From Chitinophagia bacterium (lineage in GTDB: Bacteria > Bacteroidota > Bacteroidia > Chitinophagales > Chitinophagaceae), in assembly GCA_021324175.1 (NCBI GenBank), contig JAJPJP010000169.1, forward strand, positions 1 to 38,365: 38,365 nt of DNA, written 5' to 3'. How positions within the stretch are numbered: position 1 is the first letter of the stretch; each line of letters opens with the position of its first letter. This document shows positions 1-8,200 of this stretch, piece after piece. The translations under genes and the position numbers were made by a program. The notes below the pieces were generated by a model. It was not told the origin of the DNA. It saw only the letters and a list, made by a program, of their open reading frames with translations, and did no database searches.

Positions 1-2712
1 ACTCCCGGAGACATTCTGGAAATTACCAGCATTGGATATACCAGTGAATCATTTACTGTGGGGCGCGAAACCGATATTATGATCAAACTGGAACAGAAGT
101 CCGCTGAGTTGAATGAGGTGGTTGTTACGGGGAACCGCGGTACACCCAGGGTCAGAATTGAAAGTGCCGTTCCGGTAGATGTAATAAAAGTTAACACGAT
201 TGGTGAGACAACTGCGAAACCCGATTTAATGTCACAAATGAATATGGCTGTTCCATCATTTAATTACAATAAACAAAGTGGCGCGGATGGCTCTGACGCG
301 ATCGATTTTGCAAGCCTGAGAGGATTAGGCTATGATCAAACCTTAGTGCTGGTAAACGGCAAAAGATATCATTTGGCTGCCTTCGTTAACGAATTTGGTA
401 CAAGAGGCAGAGGTAACTCCGGAACAGATTTGAACTCGATTCCCGAAGCAGCAATAGATCGAGTCGAAATATTGCGCGATGGTGCGTCGGCACAATACGG
501 CTCTGATGCAATTGCGGGTGTAATCAATATTATTTTGAAAAAGGACGTCAGAAAGTTATCAATGGATGCTGGTTTCAGCGGATATTATGACCATAAATAC
601 AATACGCTCAATAATGTTGATCCAAGTCAATATTACACCGGTTCGCAATTGGATGGTCAAACGTTTAAGGCAAGTTTAAATTACGGACTTCCTATCGGTC
701 AAAACGGGGGGTTTATTAACCTCGGAGCAAACTTCCTTACCGAGGGCAAAACATTTCGCGCGCTTCCGGATACTAATTGGTCAACCAACCCCAATTCTAA
801 ATTGGTGGCACCTTATATTGCTCCATATCGCAGGGCGTTCGGAGACGGATCCATCACGGCAGCAGGTGCCATGTTTAATATGGAATTACCTATTTCAGGA
901 ACGAGAACGACCTTTTACACTTTTGGCGGATTTAATCGCAAGCACTCGAACGTATATGCCTGGACTAGAAATTTTGCTTCACATCCTGAAAAGTTTCCGA
1001 CCGACGCAAATGGCAACCTGATTTTTGTTCCGGGTATAATGAAGGTATTTGACCCGACCAAGGGCTCGTTGGATACCGCTAACGTGTATTATGATCCTCA
1101 GGAAGACGTATATATCACTGACCTGTCTTTGGCCGTAGGCGTTAAAGGTTCGGCAGGCAATGGCTGGGATTGGGACTTGAGCAATGCAATCGGCTATAAT
1201 AATTTTCATTATTTCGGAAACAAGACCTTTAATGCGACTTTGCCTGAGGATGAAGTGGCGACAAAAACAAGATTTGACGATGGCGGGTTCAATTTTCTAC
1301 AAAATACAGCCAACCTGGATTTGAGCAAACGATATGGTGCGATAGCACAAGGATTGACTTTTTCTTTCGGAGCGGAATTTCGCTTTGAAAAATACCAAAT
1401 CTATAAGGGAGAAAACGATTCCTATGGTTACAAGATTCCCCCAAAGTACTATCCCATAGTTGGTGATTCTGTCGATGTCGCATCAGGATCCGAAGGCTTT
1501 CCAGGTTTCAGACCAACTGATGTAGTTAATGCCACAAGGACAAATGTTGGAGGTTATGTTGATGCTGCGTTGGACGTAACCAAAAAATGGTTGCTCGATG
1601 GCGCGATCCGTTTGGAAAATTATTCTGACTTTGGATTTGTGAACACGTATAAGCTTGCAACAAGATATAAACTAACGGATAATTTTAATTTGCGCGGCTC
1701 GGTCAGTACAGGTTTCAGAGCCCCCTCCTTGCAGCAAATTAACTTCAGCAACATCAATACAAACATCGTTGATAATTCCCTCCAATATATCTGGCAGGCC
1801 CCAAATACCAGCGCAGTCGCAAGGGCAGCAGGAATTCCGCCTTTGAAACAAGAGCAATCCGTAAATGGGAGCCTAGGCTTCGCGTGGAAGCCGGTCAGCG
1901 ACCTCACGGTTACTCTTGACGGTTACCTGGTGAAGATGCGAAATCGAGTGATTTTTTCGGGGCAATTTGCCGCGACTTTACCGCAACTTGCGCCGTACAT
2001 GCCAACTAACATATCCCCTCCTGTCAATTCAGTCCAGTTTTTTGCCAATGCCGTAAATACAACCAATACCGGCGTTGACGTTATTATGGATTATTCAAAG
2101 AAGATTGGCAGAAACAGAATTAAAATCCTTCTGGCAGGAAACATTCAAAATATTACGATTGATAAGATTAATGTACCGGGTCCATTGAATGATAATTACT
2201 TTGACCAGCAGACATTTTTCAGCACCCGTGAACAGGCTTTCCTAATTGCGTCCGCACCAAAAGCCAAGTTTTCCCTTAATCTCGAATATGCCATGCGCGC
2301 GCTGTCTGTGGGGACTCATGTGACCTATTACGGAAAACTAACTACTGAGGGATATGGTTATTCAAGCGTGCCCGGTGCGCCGGCTGGCGGCCCTGGAGGG
2401 GCTGGAATTTCCGATGCGGGACTCGGCTACGATCCCTATGTTGAAAAAGATGACGGCTCAGGTGTTGTTCCGGAAGACTTTGTTTTCCATGGTAAGATTA
2501 CGACTGATTTATATCTCTCGTATAAGATCAACAAAAGCGTTTCCTGGGTTGCCGGCATAGACAATATTTTCAATGTCCACCCTGATTTGGCCGCTACTGC
2601 AGGAGCAAAAAATGCGTCATGGGGTGATAGTGAATCGGGCGGCCCCTTTGATGCGGTCCAAATGGGTTATAACGGGATGCGTCTATTCACAAAATTTGCC
2701 CTTAATTTCTAA
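1..2712 (+). CDS. TonB-dependent outer-membrane receptor, 5' end outside window
   Basis: The frame is open from base 1, so the signal peptide and most of an N-terminal carboxypeptidase-like regulatory domain lie upstream of the window. The visible 903 residues start with the end of that domain (SIGYTSESF), then a linker ending in LNEVVVTGNRG, the usual entry to the plug. The plug covers roughly residues 45-180 and has the typical strings LVNGKRYH, IDRVEILRDGASAQYGSDAIAGVINI. The rest is a 22-strand-type barrel ending in FTKFALNF, with a C-terminal Phe as expected for BamA-dependent insertion. The family imports siderophores, vitamins or glycans using TonB energy; the substrate cannot be read from sequence. 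No SusD-like gene follows, so a glycan (SusCD) role is less likely than an iron-complex type receptor. An ATG-less internal start at 58 would remove the regulatory domain and is not credible. Confidence 0.93.
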   Translation, partial: TPGDILEITSIGYTSESFTVGRETDIMIKLEQKSAELNEVVVTGNRGTPRVRIESAVPVDVIKVNTIGETTAKPDLMSQMNMAVPSFNYNKQSGADGSDAIDFASLRGLGYDQTLVLVNGKRYHLAAFVNEFGTRGRGNSGTDLNSIPEAAIDRVEILRDGASAQYGSDAIAGVINIILKKDVRKLSMDAGFSGYYDHKYNTLNNVDPSQYYTGSQLDGQTFKASLNYGLPIGQNGGFINLGANFLTEGKTFRALPDTNWSTNPNSKLVAPYIAPYRRAFGDGSITAAGAMFNMELPISGTRTTFYTFGGFNRKHSNVYAWTRNFASHPEKFPTDANGNLIFVPGIMKVFDPTKGSLDTANVYYDPQEDVYITDLSLAVGVKGSAGNGWDWDLSNAIGYNNFHYFGNKTFNATLPEDEVATKTRFDDGGFNFLQNTANLDLSKRYGAIAQGLTFSFGAEFRFEKYQIYKGENDSYGYKIPPKYYPIVGDSVDVASGSEGFPGFRPTDVVNATRTNVGGYVDAALDVTKKWLLDGAIRLENYSDFGFVNTYKLATRYKLTDNFNLRGSVSTGFRAPSLQQINFSNINTNIVDNSLQYIWQAPNTSAVARAAGIPPLKQEQSVNGSLGFAWKPVSDLTVTLDGYLVKMRNRVIFSGQFAATLPQLAPYMPTNISPPVNSVQFFANAVNTTNTGVDVIMDYSKKIGRNRIKILLAGNIQNITIDKINVPGPLNDNYFDQQTFFSTREQAFLIASAPKAKFSLNLEYAMRALSVGTHVTYYGKLTTEGYGYSSVPGAPAGGPGGAGISDAGLGYDPYVEKDDGSGVVPEDFVFHGKITTDLYLSYKINKSVSWVAGIDNIFNVHPDLAATAGAKNASWGDSESGGPFDAVQMGYNGMRLFTKFALNF

Positions 2713-2849
2713 GCATCCTTAATAATTGCGGGTCGACCGGAACATTTGAGGCCCACAATTATTCACCGATTTTAACCGGCCATTCATCTAATCTTTAGGT
2801 TTAAAACCTTCCTTTATCCGTTTTAACTTTAGGAATCTAAAAACTACAA

Positions 2850-2857
2850 TAGATTTG
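2850..2857 (+). promoter_or_regulatory. Possible -7 promoter element of the kinase/regulator operon
   Basis: TAGATTTG matches the Bacteroidota -7 consensus TAnnTTTG and lies 50 bases before the kinase ATG. No convincing TTG is seen at the -33 distance, so this is a weak call. The rest of the 195-base gap shows nothing else I can assign. Confidence 0.3.
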
Positions 2858-2907
2858 ATGCGTTTTATGTTTTTTGCTGCCAATTACGGCGTCCTAGATA
2901 GACAAAA

Positions 2908-3969
2908 ATGAAATCAGGGAAACTTGCGCTACAGATTGTGATCCACATTGCTGCGTGGGCATGCTTTTTAATGCTGCCTTTTGCATTTATCCCAAGACAA
3001 CGTGAGGGATCATTTATTCCTGCCCAATATTTTTCATTTTATTTTGTCCTCATCAATTGCTTTTATATTGGGTTTTATTACTTGAATTATTATGTATTGA
3101 TTCCGAAGTTGCTCACAAGAAAAAGAGTGATCCCATTTATTATCGTTAGTGTTTTATTCCTCCTTTTTTTTGGACTGTTCCTCAGATTATACCATTATTT
3201 TAGCGACACACTGGGTTGGCTGCCCCCAATAGTGAGACTCTCAACCAGGCCAAGAAACCTGCTTCCTCCACTCCTTTCACCTGGTTCTATTGCTATTTTC
3301 ACGATGGTATTTGCCGTGAGTACCGGCCTGCGTGTCATCACCCAATGGTTTCAGACAGAACAGCGGAACAAGGAAATTGAAAATGAAAAGCTGAATACGG
3401 AGCTATCTTTTTTGAAGTCGCAAATAAATCCCCATTTTTTGTTCAATACTTTAAATAACATTTACTCGCTCGCCGCTGACGGCTCAAGGCATACCGCAGA
3501 AGCCGTGATGAAATTGTCGAGTATAATGCGCTACGTATTAACGGAAGCAAAAAACGATTACGTTCCGGTTGAAAAAGAAATTCAATTCATAAGGCATTAT
3601 ATCGAACTGCAAAAACTTCGTCTGACGGACAAATCGCATGTAACTTTTGAGGTTGAGGGTGATCCAACCGGGAAAAAGATATCCCCGCTTCTTTTTCTTC
3701 CTTTTGTAGAAAATGCTTTTAAATACGGCATAAGTACCCGCGAAAGTTCGCCCATTTCAATCGTATTAAAAATTGTCGACAATGCAGTGCATCTTTCAAT
3801 CAAAAATAACAAGCATAGCAGCACAATTTTGAAACCGGCAGAAAATACCGGAATCGGCATTAACAACAGCCGGAGGCGGCTTGATTTGCTTTATAATAAT
3901 CGGTATTGCTTAACAATTGACAATAATCTCGCAACTCATTTGGTAAATCTAAAAATTGAACTGATATGA
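2908..3969 (+). CDS. LytS/YehU-type sensor histidine kinase
   Basis: A 353-residue inner-membrane kinase. Four hydrophobic segments occur near residues 8-28, 42-66, 76-96 and 124-146, followed by a short coiled-coil-like linker (residues 147-168). The His_kinase (PF06580) signature SQINPHFLFNTLNN places the phospho-accepting His at 176. The ATP-binding half follows, with the N-box LPFVENAFKYG and a late GIGINNSRRRLDLLY segment. There is no periplasmic sensor domain, so the signal is probably sensed in or at the membrane. Its stop overlaps the start of the LytTR regulator (ATGA), which indicates translational coupling and a cognate pair. Family members signal to LytTR regulators controlling envelope or metabolic genes; the stimulus here is unknown. 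Confidence 0.93.
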   Translation: MKSGKLALQIVIHIAAWACFLMLPFAFIPRQREGSFIPAQYFSFYFVLINCFYIGFYYLNYYVLIPKLLTRKRVIPFIIVSVLFLLFFGLFLRLYHYFSDTLGWLPPIVRLSTRPRNLLPPLLSPGSIAIFTMVFAVSTGLRVITQWFQTEQRNKEIENEKLNTELSFLKSQINPHFLFNTLNNIYSLAADGSRHTAEAVMKLSSIMRYVLTEAKNDYVPVEKEIQFIRHYIELQKLRLTDKSHVTFEVEGDPTGKKISPLLFLPFVENAFKYGISTRESSPISIVLKIVDNAVHLSIKNNKHSSTILKPAENTGIGINNSRRRLDLLYNNRYCLTIDNNLATHLVNLKIELI

Positions 3970-4667
3970 TTTCATGCATAGCGGTTGATGACGAGCCACT
4001 GGCGCTTGAAGTGTTAAAAAAGTACATTGCAAAAATTTATTTTCTCGATTTGAAAGGAATTTTTACGGATGCATACGAGGCAAAAAAGGCACTTGACGCG
4101 GAAGCAGTCGATCTGATTTTCCTGGACATCCAGATGCCAGACATCAACGGAATTGAATTCTCAAAACTGGTAAATAGGAAGACAACTGCTGTCATTTTTA
4201 CCACGGCTTTTAGCGAATATGCCGTTGAAGGCTTTAACGTGGATGCAATAGATTATTTGCTCAAACCGATTGAATATGACCGATTCCTGAAAGCAGTATA
4301 TAAAGCAAAAGAATATATCGAGTATACTAACAGCATGGAACTGGCAGAAGGTTACATTTTCGTAAAGTCAGACTACCAAATGATGAAAATCAATCTTAAA
4401 GACATCATTTATATTGAGGGGCTAGACGATTACATAAAAATTTATCTTCCTCAAAAATCGGTATTGACGCTGATGACCTTAAAGACGATAATGCAAAAGT
4501 TACCTCCGAAGGAATTTATTCGAGTCCATCGCTCATATATTGTACCTATTAGCAAAATTGGCAATATAAGCAAGAGCAAAGTAAAAATTGGCGACAAGGA
4601 AATTCCAATTGGGATCAGTTATAGCGAAAGCTTTTTTGCCGAAATGGATAAAAAAATGAGCGGATAG
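3966..4667 (+). CDS. LytTR-family response regulator
   Basis: 233 residues. The receiver domain covers about residues 1-120: acidic pair D8/D9, phospho-acceptor D54 in FLDIQMPD, switch Thr near TTAF, and conserved Lys in LLKPIEYD (about 107). The LytTR DNA-binding domain covers about residues 135-230 (YIEGLDDYIKIYL, FIRVHRSYIVPISKI). The ATG overlaps the kinase stop by four bases, so the two are co-translated. LytTR proteins bind direct repeats upstream of their targets. The adjacent TonB receptor or the downstream aldehyde dehydrogenase could be targets, but nothing in the sequence proves this. A hairpin with a T tract overlaps the stop codon and closes the operon. Confidence 0.94.
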   Translation: MISCIAVDDEPLALEVLKKYIAKIYFLDLKGIFTDAYEAKKALDAEAVDLIFLDIQMPDINGIEFSKLVNRKTTAVIFTTAFSEYAVEGFNVDAIDYLLKPIEYDRFLKAVYKAKEYIEYTNSMELAEGYIFVKSDYQMMKINLKDIIYIEGLDDYIKIYLPQKSVLTLMTLKTIMQKLPPKEFIRVHRSYIVPISKIGNISKSKVKIGDKEIPIGISYSESFFAEMDKKMSG

Positions 4668-4687
4668 TCGTCCGCCGATTTTTTTTT
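4660..4687 (+). terminator. Intrinsic terminator of the kinase/regulator operon
   Basis: A 5-bp GCGGA/TCCGC stem with a 6-base loop is followed after three bases by a run of nine T. The left arm overlaps the regulator's last codons and stop. It is the first of three hairpin-plus-T structures in 230 bases. Confidence 0.6.
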
Positions 4688-4780
4688 CGTATTTGCCTAA
4701 AATTGTGTAGGCCTCGCGCTTCTTGTTCATAATTTTACTGTGATTTTTTTTGGATAAAGCAACAAGCCAATCTTTTTTTT

Positions 4781-4805
4781 CGTACACGTGTTGTACGCTT
4801 TTTTT
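4781..4805 (+). terminator. Second hairpin plus T tract in the gap before the aldehyde dehydrogenase
   Basis: A 6-bp CGTACA/TGTACG stem with a 5-base loop is followed by C and seven T. It lies about 95 bases after the previous terminator, so it may end a short untranslated transcript starting in 4688-4780, or act as a backup terminator. Confidence 0.5.
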
Positions 4806-4818
4806 CATAGTAGATTTT

Positions 4819-4889
4819 AAGTTTGGTTAGGAACTTGGTTAGCAGAATTTCCTAACTTGCTTGCGGTTTCTCTAACCGCAAGCTTTTTT
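4819..4889 (+). promoter_or_regulatory. Attenuator-like leader abutting the aldehyde dehydrogenase start
   Basis: A perfect 10-bp stem (4859-4868 with 4874-4883, loop TCTCT) is followed by six T, and the ATG begins at the very next base (4890). This looks like an intrinsic terminator inside the leader. Upstream, GTTAGGAA (4826-4833) can pair with TTCCTAAC (4849-4856). GGTTAG occurs twice (4825-4830 and 4837-4842) and is complementary to CTAACC (4872-4877), which spans the terminator loop and right arm. Alternative pairing could therefore open the terminator. The structures are seen directly; a regulatory switch is inference. Confidence 0.5.
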
Positions 4890-6413
4890 ATGGACATATT
4901 GAATCAGCTCAATTTAAAAAAAAACAATCCCGGCACTTCTACTGGCCAGAAGTGGATTGGTCGGTCGGCAGGTAAAATTCAATCCCGGTCGCCGGTAGAT
5001 GGAAGGGAGATTGCTTCGCTTGCCGCGACTTCCAAAAAAGAATATGATGATGTTATAAATGAGTCTCTGAAGGCATTCGGGGAATGGCGACTCTGGCCGG
5101 CTCCAAAAAGAGGTGAGGTAGTTCGACAAATAGGCGAAGCATTGAGGGCTCACAAGGCTTCTTTAGGACGACTTGTATCTTATGAAATGGGCAAGAGTCT
5201 CGCGGAAGGACTTGGTGAGGTCCAAGAAATGATAGATATATGCGATTTGGCAGTTGGGCTGTCCCGGCAGTTAAACGGACTAACGATGCACAGCGAACGC
5301 CCTTCCCATCGCATGTATGAACAATGGCATCCGCTGGGAATTGTAGGAATTATTTCTGCCTTTAATTTTCCCGTCGCCGTGTGGAGCTGGAACAGCATGA
5401 TTGCCTGGGTTTGTGGCGATGTCTGCGTCTGGAAACCAAGCGAGAAAGCACCCCTTTGTGGAATTGCCTGCCAGCAAATCGTTGCCAATGTATTTTCAAA
5501 AAATAAAGTACCTGAAGGAGTCAGCAACCTCATCAATGGCGACAGAGAAGTAGGCGAATGGATGGCGAATGATGTTAGGATTCCGCTCATTTCGGCTACG
5601 GGTTCAACGAGGATGGGGCGTGCAGTTGGAACTGCTGTTGCAGCACGATTGGGGAGATCGCTTCTAGAGTTGGGTGGGAATAATGCAATTATATTTTCAG
5701 ATAGTGCAGATTTACATGTCGCAATTACTGGAGCAGTTTTCGGCGCCGTTGGAACTGCAGGGCAAAGGTGCACCTCTACGAGACGCCTGATTGTACAGGA
5801 AAAAATTTATGCAAGGACGAAAGAAAGGTTGAAAGAAGCATATAGCCAACTGAAAATAGGAAACCCACTGGACGAAAAAAATCATGTTGGACCCCTCATT
5901 GACCTGGATGCAGTTAAGGCATACCAAAATGCAATTGCAATTTGCAAAAAGCAGGGTGGTAAATTCATTGTTGAAGGAGGTGTCCTGGAAGGGGATGGCT
6001 TTGAAAGCGGATGCTATGTTAAGCCCTGCATTGCCGAAGTTCGCCCAACATTTGATATAGTTAAACAGGAAACCTTTGCTCCCATCCTTTATTTAATGAC
6101 GTACAAGACAATCGAAGAGGCAATTGCAATTCAGAACGAAGTGCCTCAGGGGCTGTCTTCATCCATCATGACATTAAATCTCAGAGAGTCAGAAAAATTT
6201 CTTTCCGCTTCAGGAAGTGATTGTGGAATCGCTAATGTCAACATTGGAACCTCGGGCGCCGAAATTGGCGGCGCTTTCGGGGGAGAGAAAGAAACTGGTG
6301 GCGGAAGGGAAAGCGGTAGCGATGCCTGGAAGGCTTACATGCGTCGGCAAACCAACACGATTAATTATTCAACTGACTTGCCACTGGCGCAAGGCATCAA
6401 GTTCGAGTTTTAG
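4890..6413 (+). CDS. Aldehyde dehydrogenase, ALDH7 (aminoadipate semialdehyde) type
   Basis: 507 residues from the ATG at 4890. An in-frame TTG at 4857 lies within the leader hairpin and adds a residue stretch unlike the family, so I reject it. Catalytic features are the FNFP oxyanion Asn near 160, the nucleotide-binding GSTRMG at 238-243, the general base Glu260 in LLELGGNN, and nucleophile Cys294 in GTAGQRCTSTRR. The C-terminal segment GGAFGGEKETGGGRESGSDAWKAYMRR is typical of ALDH7, whose best-known role is NAD-dependent oxidation of alpha-aminoadipic semialdehyde in lysine breakdown; it also detoxifies other aldehydes. The protein is predicted to be cytosolic. No other lysine-catabolism gene is nearby, so the exact substrate is inferred from family only. 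The unusual hairpin leader suggests its expression is conditional. Confidence 0.92.
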   Translation: MDILNQLNLKKNNPGTSTGQKWIGRSAGKIQSRSPVDGREIASLAATSKKEYDDVINESLKAFGEWRLWPAPKRGEVVRQIGEALRAHKASLGRLVSYEMGKSLAEGLGEVQEMIDICDLAVGLSRQLNGLTMHSERPSHRMYEQWHPLGIVGIISAFNFPVAVWSWNSMIAWVCGDVCVWKPSEKAPLCGIACQQIVANVFSKNKVPEGVSNLINGDREVGEWMANDVRIPLISATGSTRMGRAVGTAVAARLGRSLLELGGNNAIIFSDSADLHVAITGAVFGAVGTAGQRCTSTRRLIVQEKIYARTKERLKEAYSQLKIGNPLDEKNHVGPLIDLDAVKAYQNAIAICKKQGGKFIVEGGVLEGDGFESGCYVKPCIAEVRPTFDIVKQETFAPILYLMTYKTIEEAIAIQNEVPQGLSSSIMTLNLRESEKFLSASGSDCGIANVNIGTSGAEIGGAFGGEKETGGGRESGSDAWKAYMRRQTNTINYSTDLPLAQGIKFEF

Positions 6414-6521
6414 GCCAGCAAATCATCGGAATGTCAGGGTTTTATCGGCTTTTGTCAAAATAATACTGCTGTCCTGGCGTTATACAATCGTCTAGGTATT
6501 TTCGGCGAATTTATCCAAACT

Positions 6522-8081
6522 ATGAAAAAATACTTGCCTTTACTCGTTGTGCTGCTTTCTGTTAACTGCATCAGCTCCTATGCACAGGTTAAACTGGGTG
6601 GCGAAATCGGTTTTCATTCAGCAAATGTCCAGGAGACCAATAGCCTCCCTGGATGGGATACCGCGGCAAAACCATATTATAGCAGTCGCACTGCCATTCA
6701 CTTCGGCGTCAACCTGGAAATCCCCCTCACCAACCGATTATTCTTCCAGCCGGCTATTGATTATACTTCCAAGGGACGGCAATTTACTAAGAACAGCAAT
6801 GTTATTGACAGTGCAAGCCTGGATACAATTTATATGAAGAATTCGCTTAGTGTGGATTATATCGAAATGCCATTTTACATAACCTATAAATTGCCACTAA
6901 GTAAAAATCACAAGAATAATTTTTTCATTGGAGCCGGTCCGTATTTGGCATTCATTTACAGTGGAAACTGGACAAGTCAAATTCTGACCCAACAGGATAC
7001 AACTAGCCAGTTTTCGACTCAAACCAACAAAATCGAGGTTGGCAACGCGATTGGCAAGTACAAGACGTTGGATCTGGGCATCAACATAAAGACAGGCATC
7101 GAGTTTGGCAGTATAACACTCAGCGGCTATCTCAGCCAGGGGCTTTCCAATTTTTATTCAGCCCCATATACAAGTACTTTTCATCACAAGGTCGAAGGGA
7201 TTACACTTGGAGTTTGGCTTGGAAAATCTGGTAAGCCTGAACATCCTTCAAAGCCGATGCTTCCAGAAAAAGTTGTTGTCAAAGACAGCGACAATGATGG
7301 AATTCCTGACGACAAGGATCTTTGTCCCAATGTACCGGGTGTCGCAAAATATAACGGGTGTCCAGTTCCAGACACGGATCATGACGGGATTGATGACGAT
7401 CACGATTCTTGCAAAACGGTGCCCGGAGTGGCTCGCTACAATGGCTGCCCTGTTCCAGACACCGATGGCGACGGTATTGATGACGAACACGATTCTTGCA
7501 AAACGGTGCCTGGAGTGGCTCGCTACAATGGCTGCCCTGTTCCAGACACCGATGGCGACGGTATTGATGACGAACACGACTCCTGCAAGACAGTGCCGGG
7601 CGTTGCACGCTACCATGGATGCCCCATACCCGATCGCGACCATGATGGCGTTAACGATGAGGAAGATAAATGCCCTGATGTACCAGGTGTACCCGAGAAT
7701 AATGGTTGTCCCGCAATTAAGCAGGAAATCAGGCAAAAAATAAATTACACATCAAAAAATATTCTCTTTGCTTCAGGCAGTGAACGGCTTTCTCGGGTTT
7801 CTTTTGACGCTTTAAATCATTTAGCACAATTGTTGGCAAGCCATCCCGAATTTCATCTGACAATCAATGGTTTCACGGATAATACGGGGACAGCTGAAGG
7901 AAACCTTCTTCTTTCCAGACAGCGTGCGAACACCGTGAAAAATTATCTTATCGGGAAAGGAATTCCTGAAGATCGTATTACCGCAAATGGGTTCGGTCAG
8001 CAAAATCCAATTGCGGATAATAACTCACCAATCGGGAAAGAAAAAAACAGGAGAGTTGAATTCAAAGTAACTACTCAATAA
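6522..8081 (+). CDS. OmpA-family outer-membrane protein with thrombospondin type 3 repeats
   Basis: 519 residues. A signal peptide (about residues 1-21, ending SSYAQ) is followed by a PorT-like beta-barrel region (about 22-230). After a Pro/Lys-rich linker come five Asp-rich TSP3 calcium-binding repeats (about 253-400; DSDNDGIPDDKDLCP and variants). A C-terminal OmpA peptidoglycan-binding domain (about 405-519) has the signature NLLLSRQRANTVKNYL and a GFGQQNPIADN segment. The protein should sit in the outer membrane with the OmpA domain tethering it to peptidoglycan. Repeats two to four are nearly identical at DNA level, implying recent duplication. It stands alone, with about 108 bases on the 5' side and 119 on the 3' side. 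Confidence 0.93.
   Translation: MKKYLPLLVVLLSVNCISSYAQVKLGGEIGFHSANVQETNSLPGWDTAAKPYYSSRTAIHFGVNLEIPLTNRLFFQPAIDYTSKGRQFTKNSNVIDSASLDTIYMKNSLSVDYIEMPFYITYKLPLSKNHKNNFFIGAGPYLAFIYSGNWTSQILTQQDTTSQFSTQTNKIEVGNAIGKYKTLDLGINIKTGIEFGSITLSGYLSQGLSNFYSAPYTSTFHHKVEGITLGVWLGKSGKPEHPSKPMLPEKVVVKDSDNDGIPDDKDLCPNVPGVAKYNGCPVPDTDHDGIDDDHDSCKTVPGVARYNGCPVPDTDGDGIDDEHDSCKTVPGVARYNGCPVPDTDGDGIDDEHDSCKTVPGVARYHGCPIPDRDHDGVNDEEDKCPDVPGVPENNGCPAIKQEIRQKINYTSKNILFASGSERLSRVSFDALNHLAQLLASHPEFHLTINGFTDNTGTAEGNLLLSRQRANTVKNYLIGKGIPEDRITANGFGQQNPIADNNSPIGKEKNRRVEFKVTTQ
7365..7625 (+). repeat. Three tandem 87-bp units inside the TSP3 region
   Basis: Units start at 7365, 7452 and 7539, each beginning GTTCCAGACAC and encoding 29 residues (PDTDGDGIDDEHDSC...GCPV). 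Units one and two are nearly identical over their second half. Units two and three are identical over about their first 40 bases. The phase keeps the frame, so unit gain or loss would only change repeat number. Flanking units on both sides encode the same motif but have diverged. Confidence 0.9.
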
Positions 8082-8200
8082 TGGTTCGAAATTTAACAAC
8101 TCTGTTTACCCTTTCATGTAATTTAAATACTGAGGGCTGGAGAGTTTAATTAATTTCGCCGTTTACTTGTTTTTTAACTTCAACTCAAAAGAATTTTATA

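Noticed and set aside
5180-5773. 197-codon open frame antisense to the aldehyde dehydrogenase
   Set aside because: It lies entirely within a conserved enzyme gene, and its translation looks like a codon shadow.
7365-7625. Regular repeats that could be mistaken for a CRISPR or minisatellite
   Set aside because: Units are contiguous, in frame and encode TSP3 motifs; there are no unique spacers.
7248-7736. Long open frames on both strands across the Asp-rich repeats of the OmpA gene
   Set aside because: They arise from the repeated codon pattern of the TSP3 repeats; their translations (Val/Ile- or Arg-rich repeats) have no protein-like features, and the OmpA frame explains the DNA.
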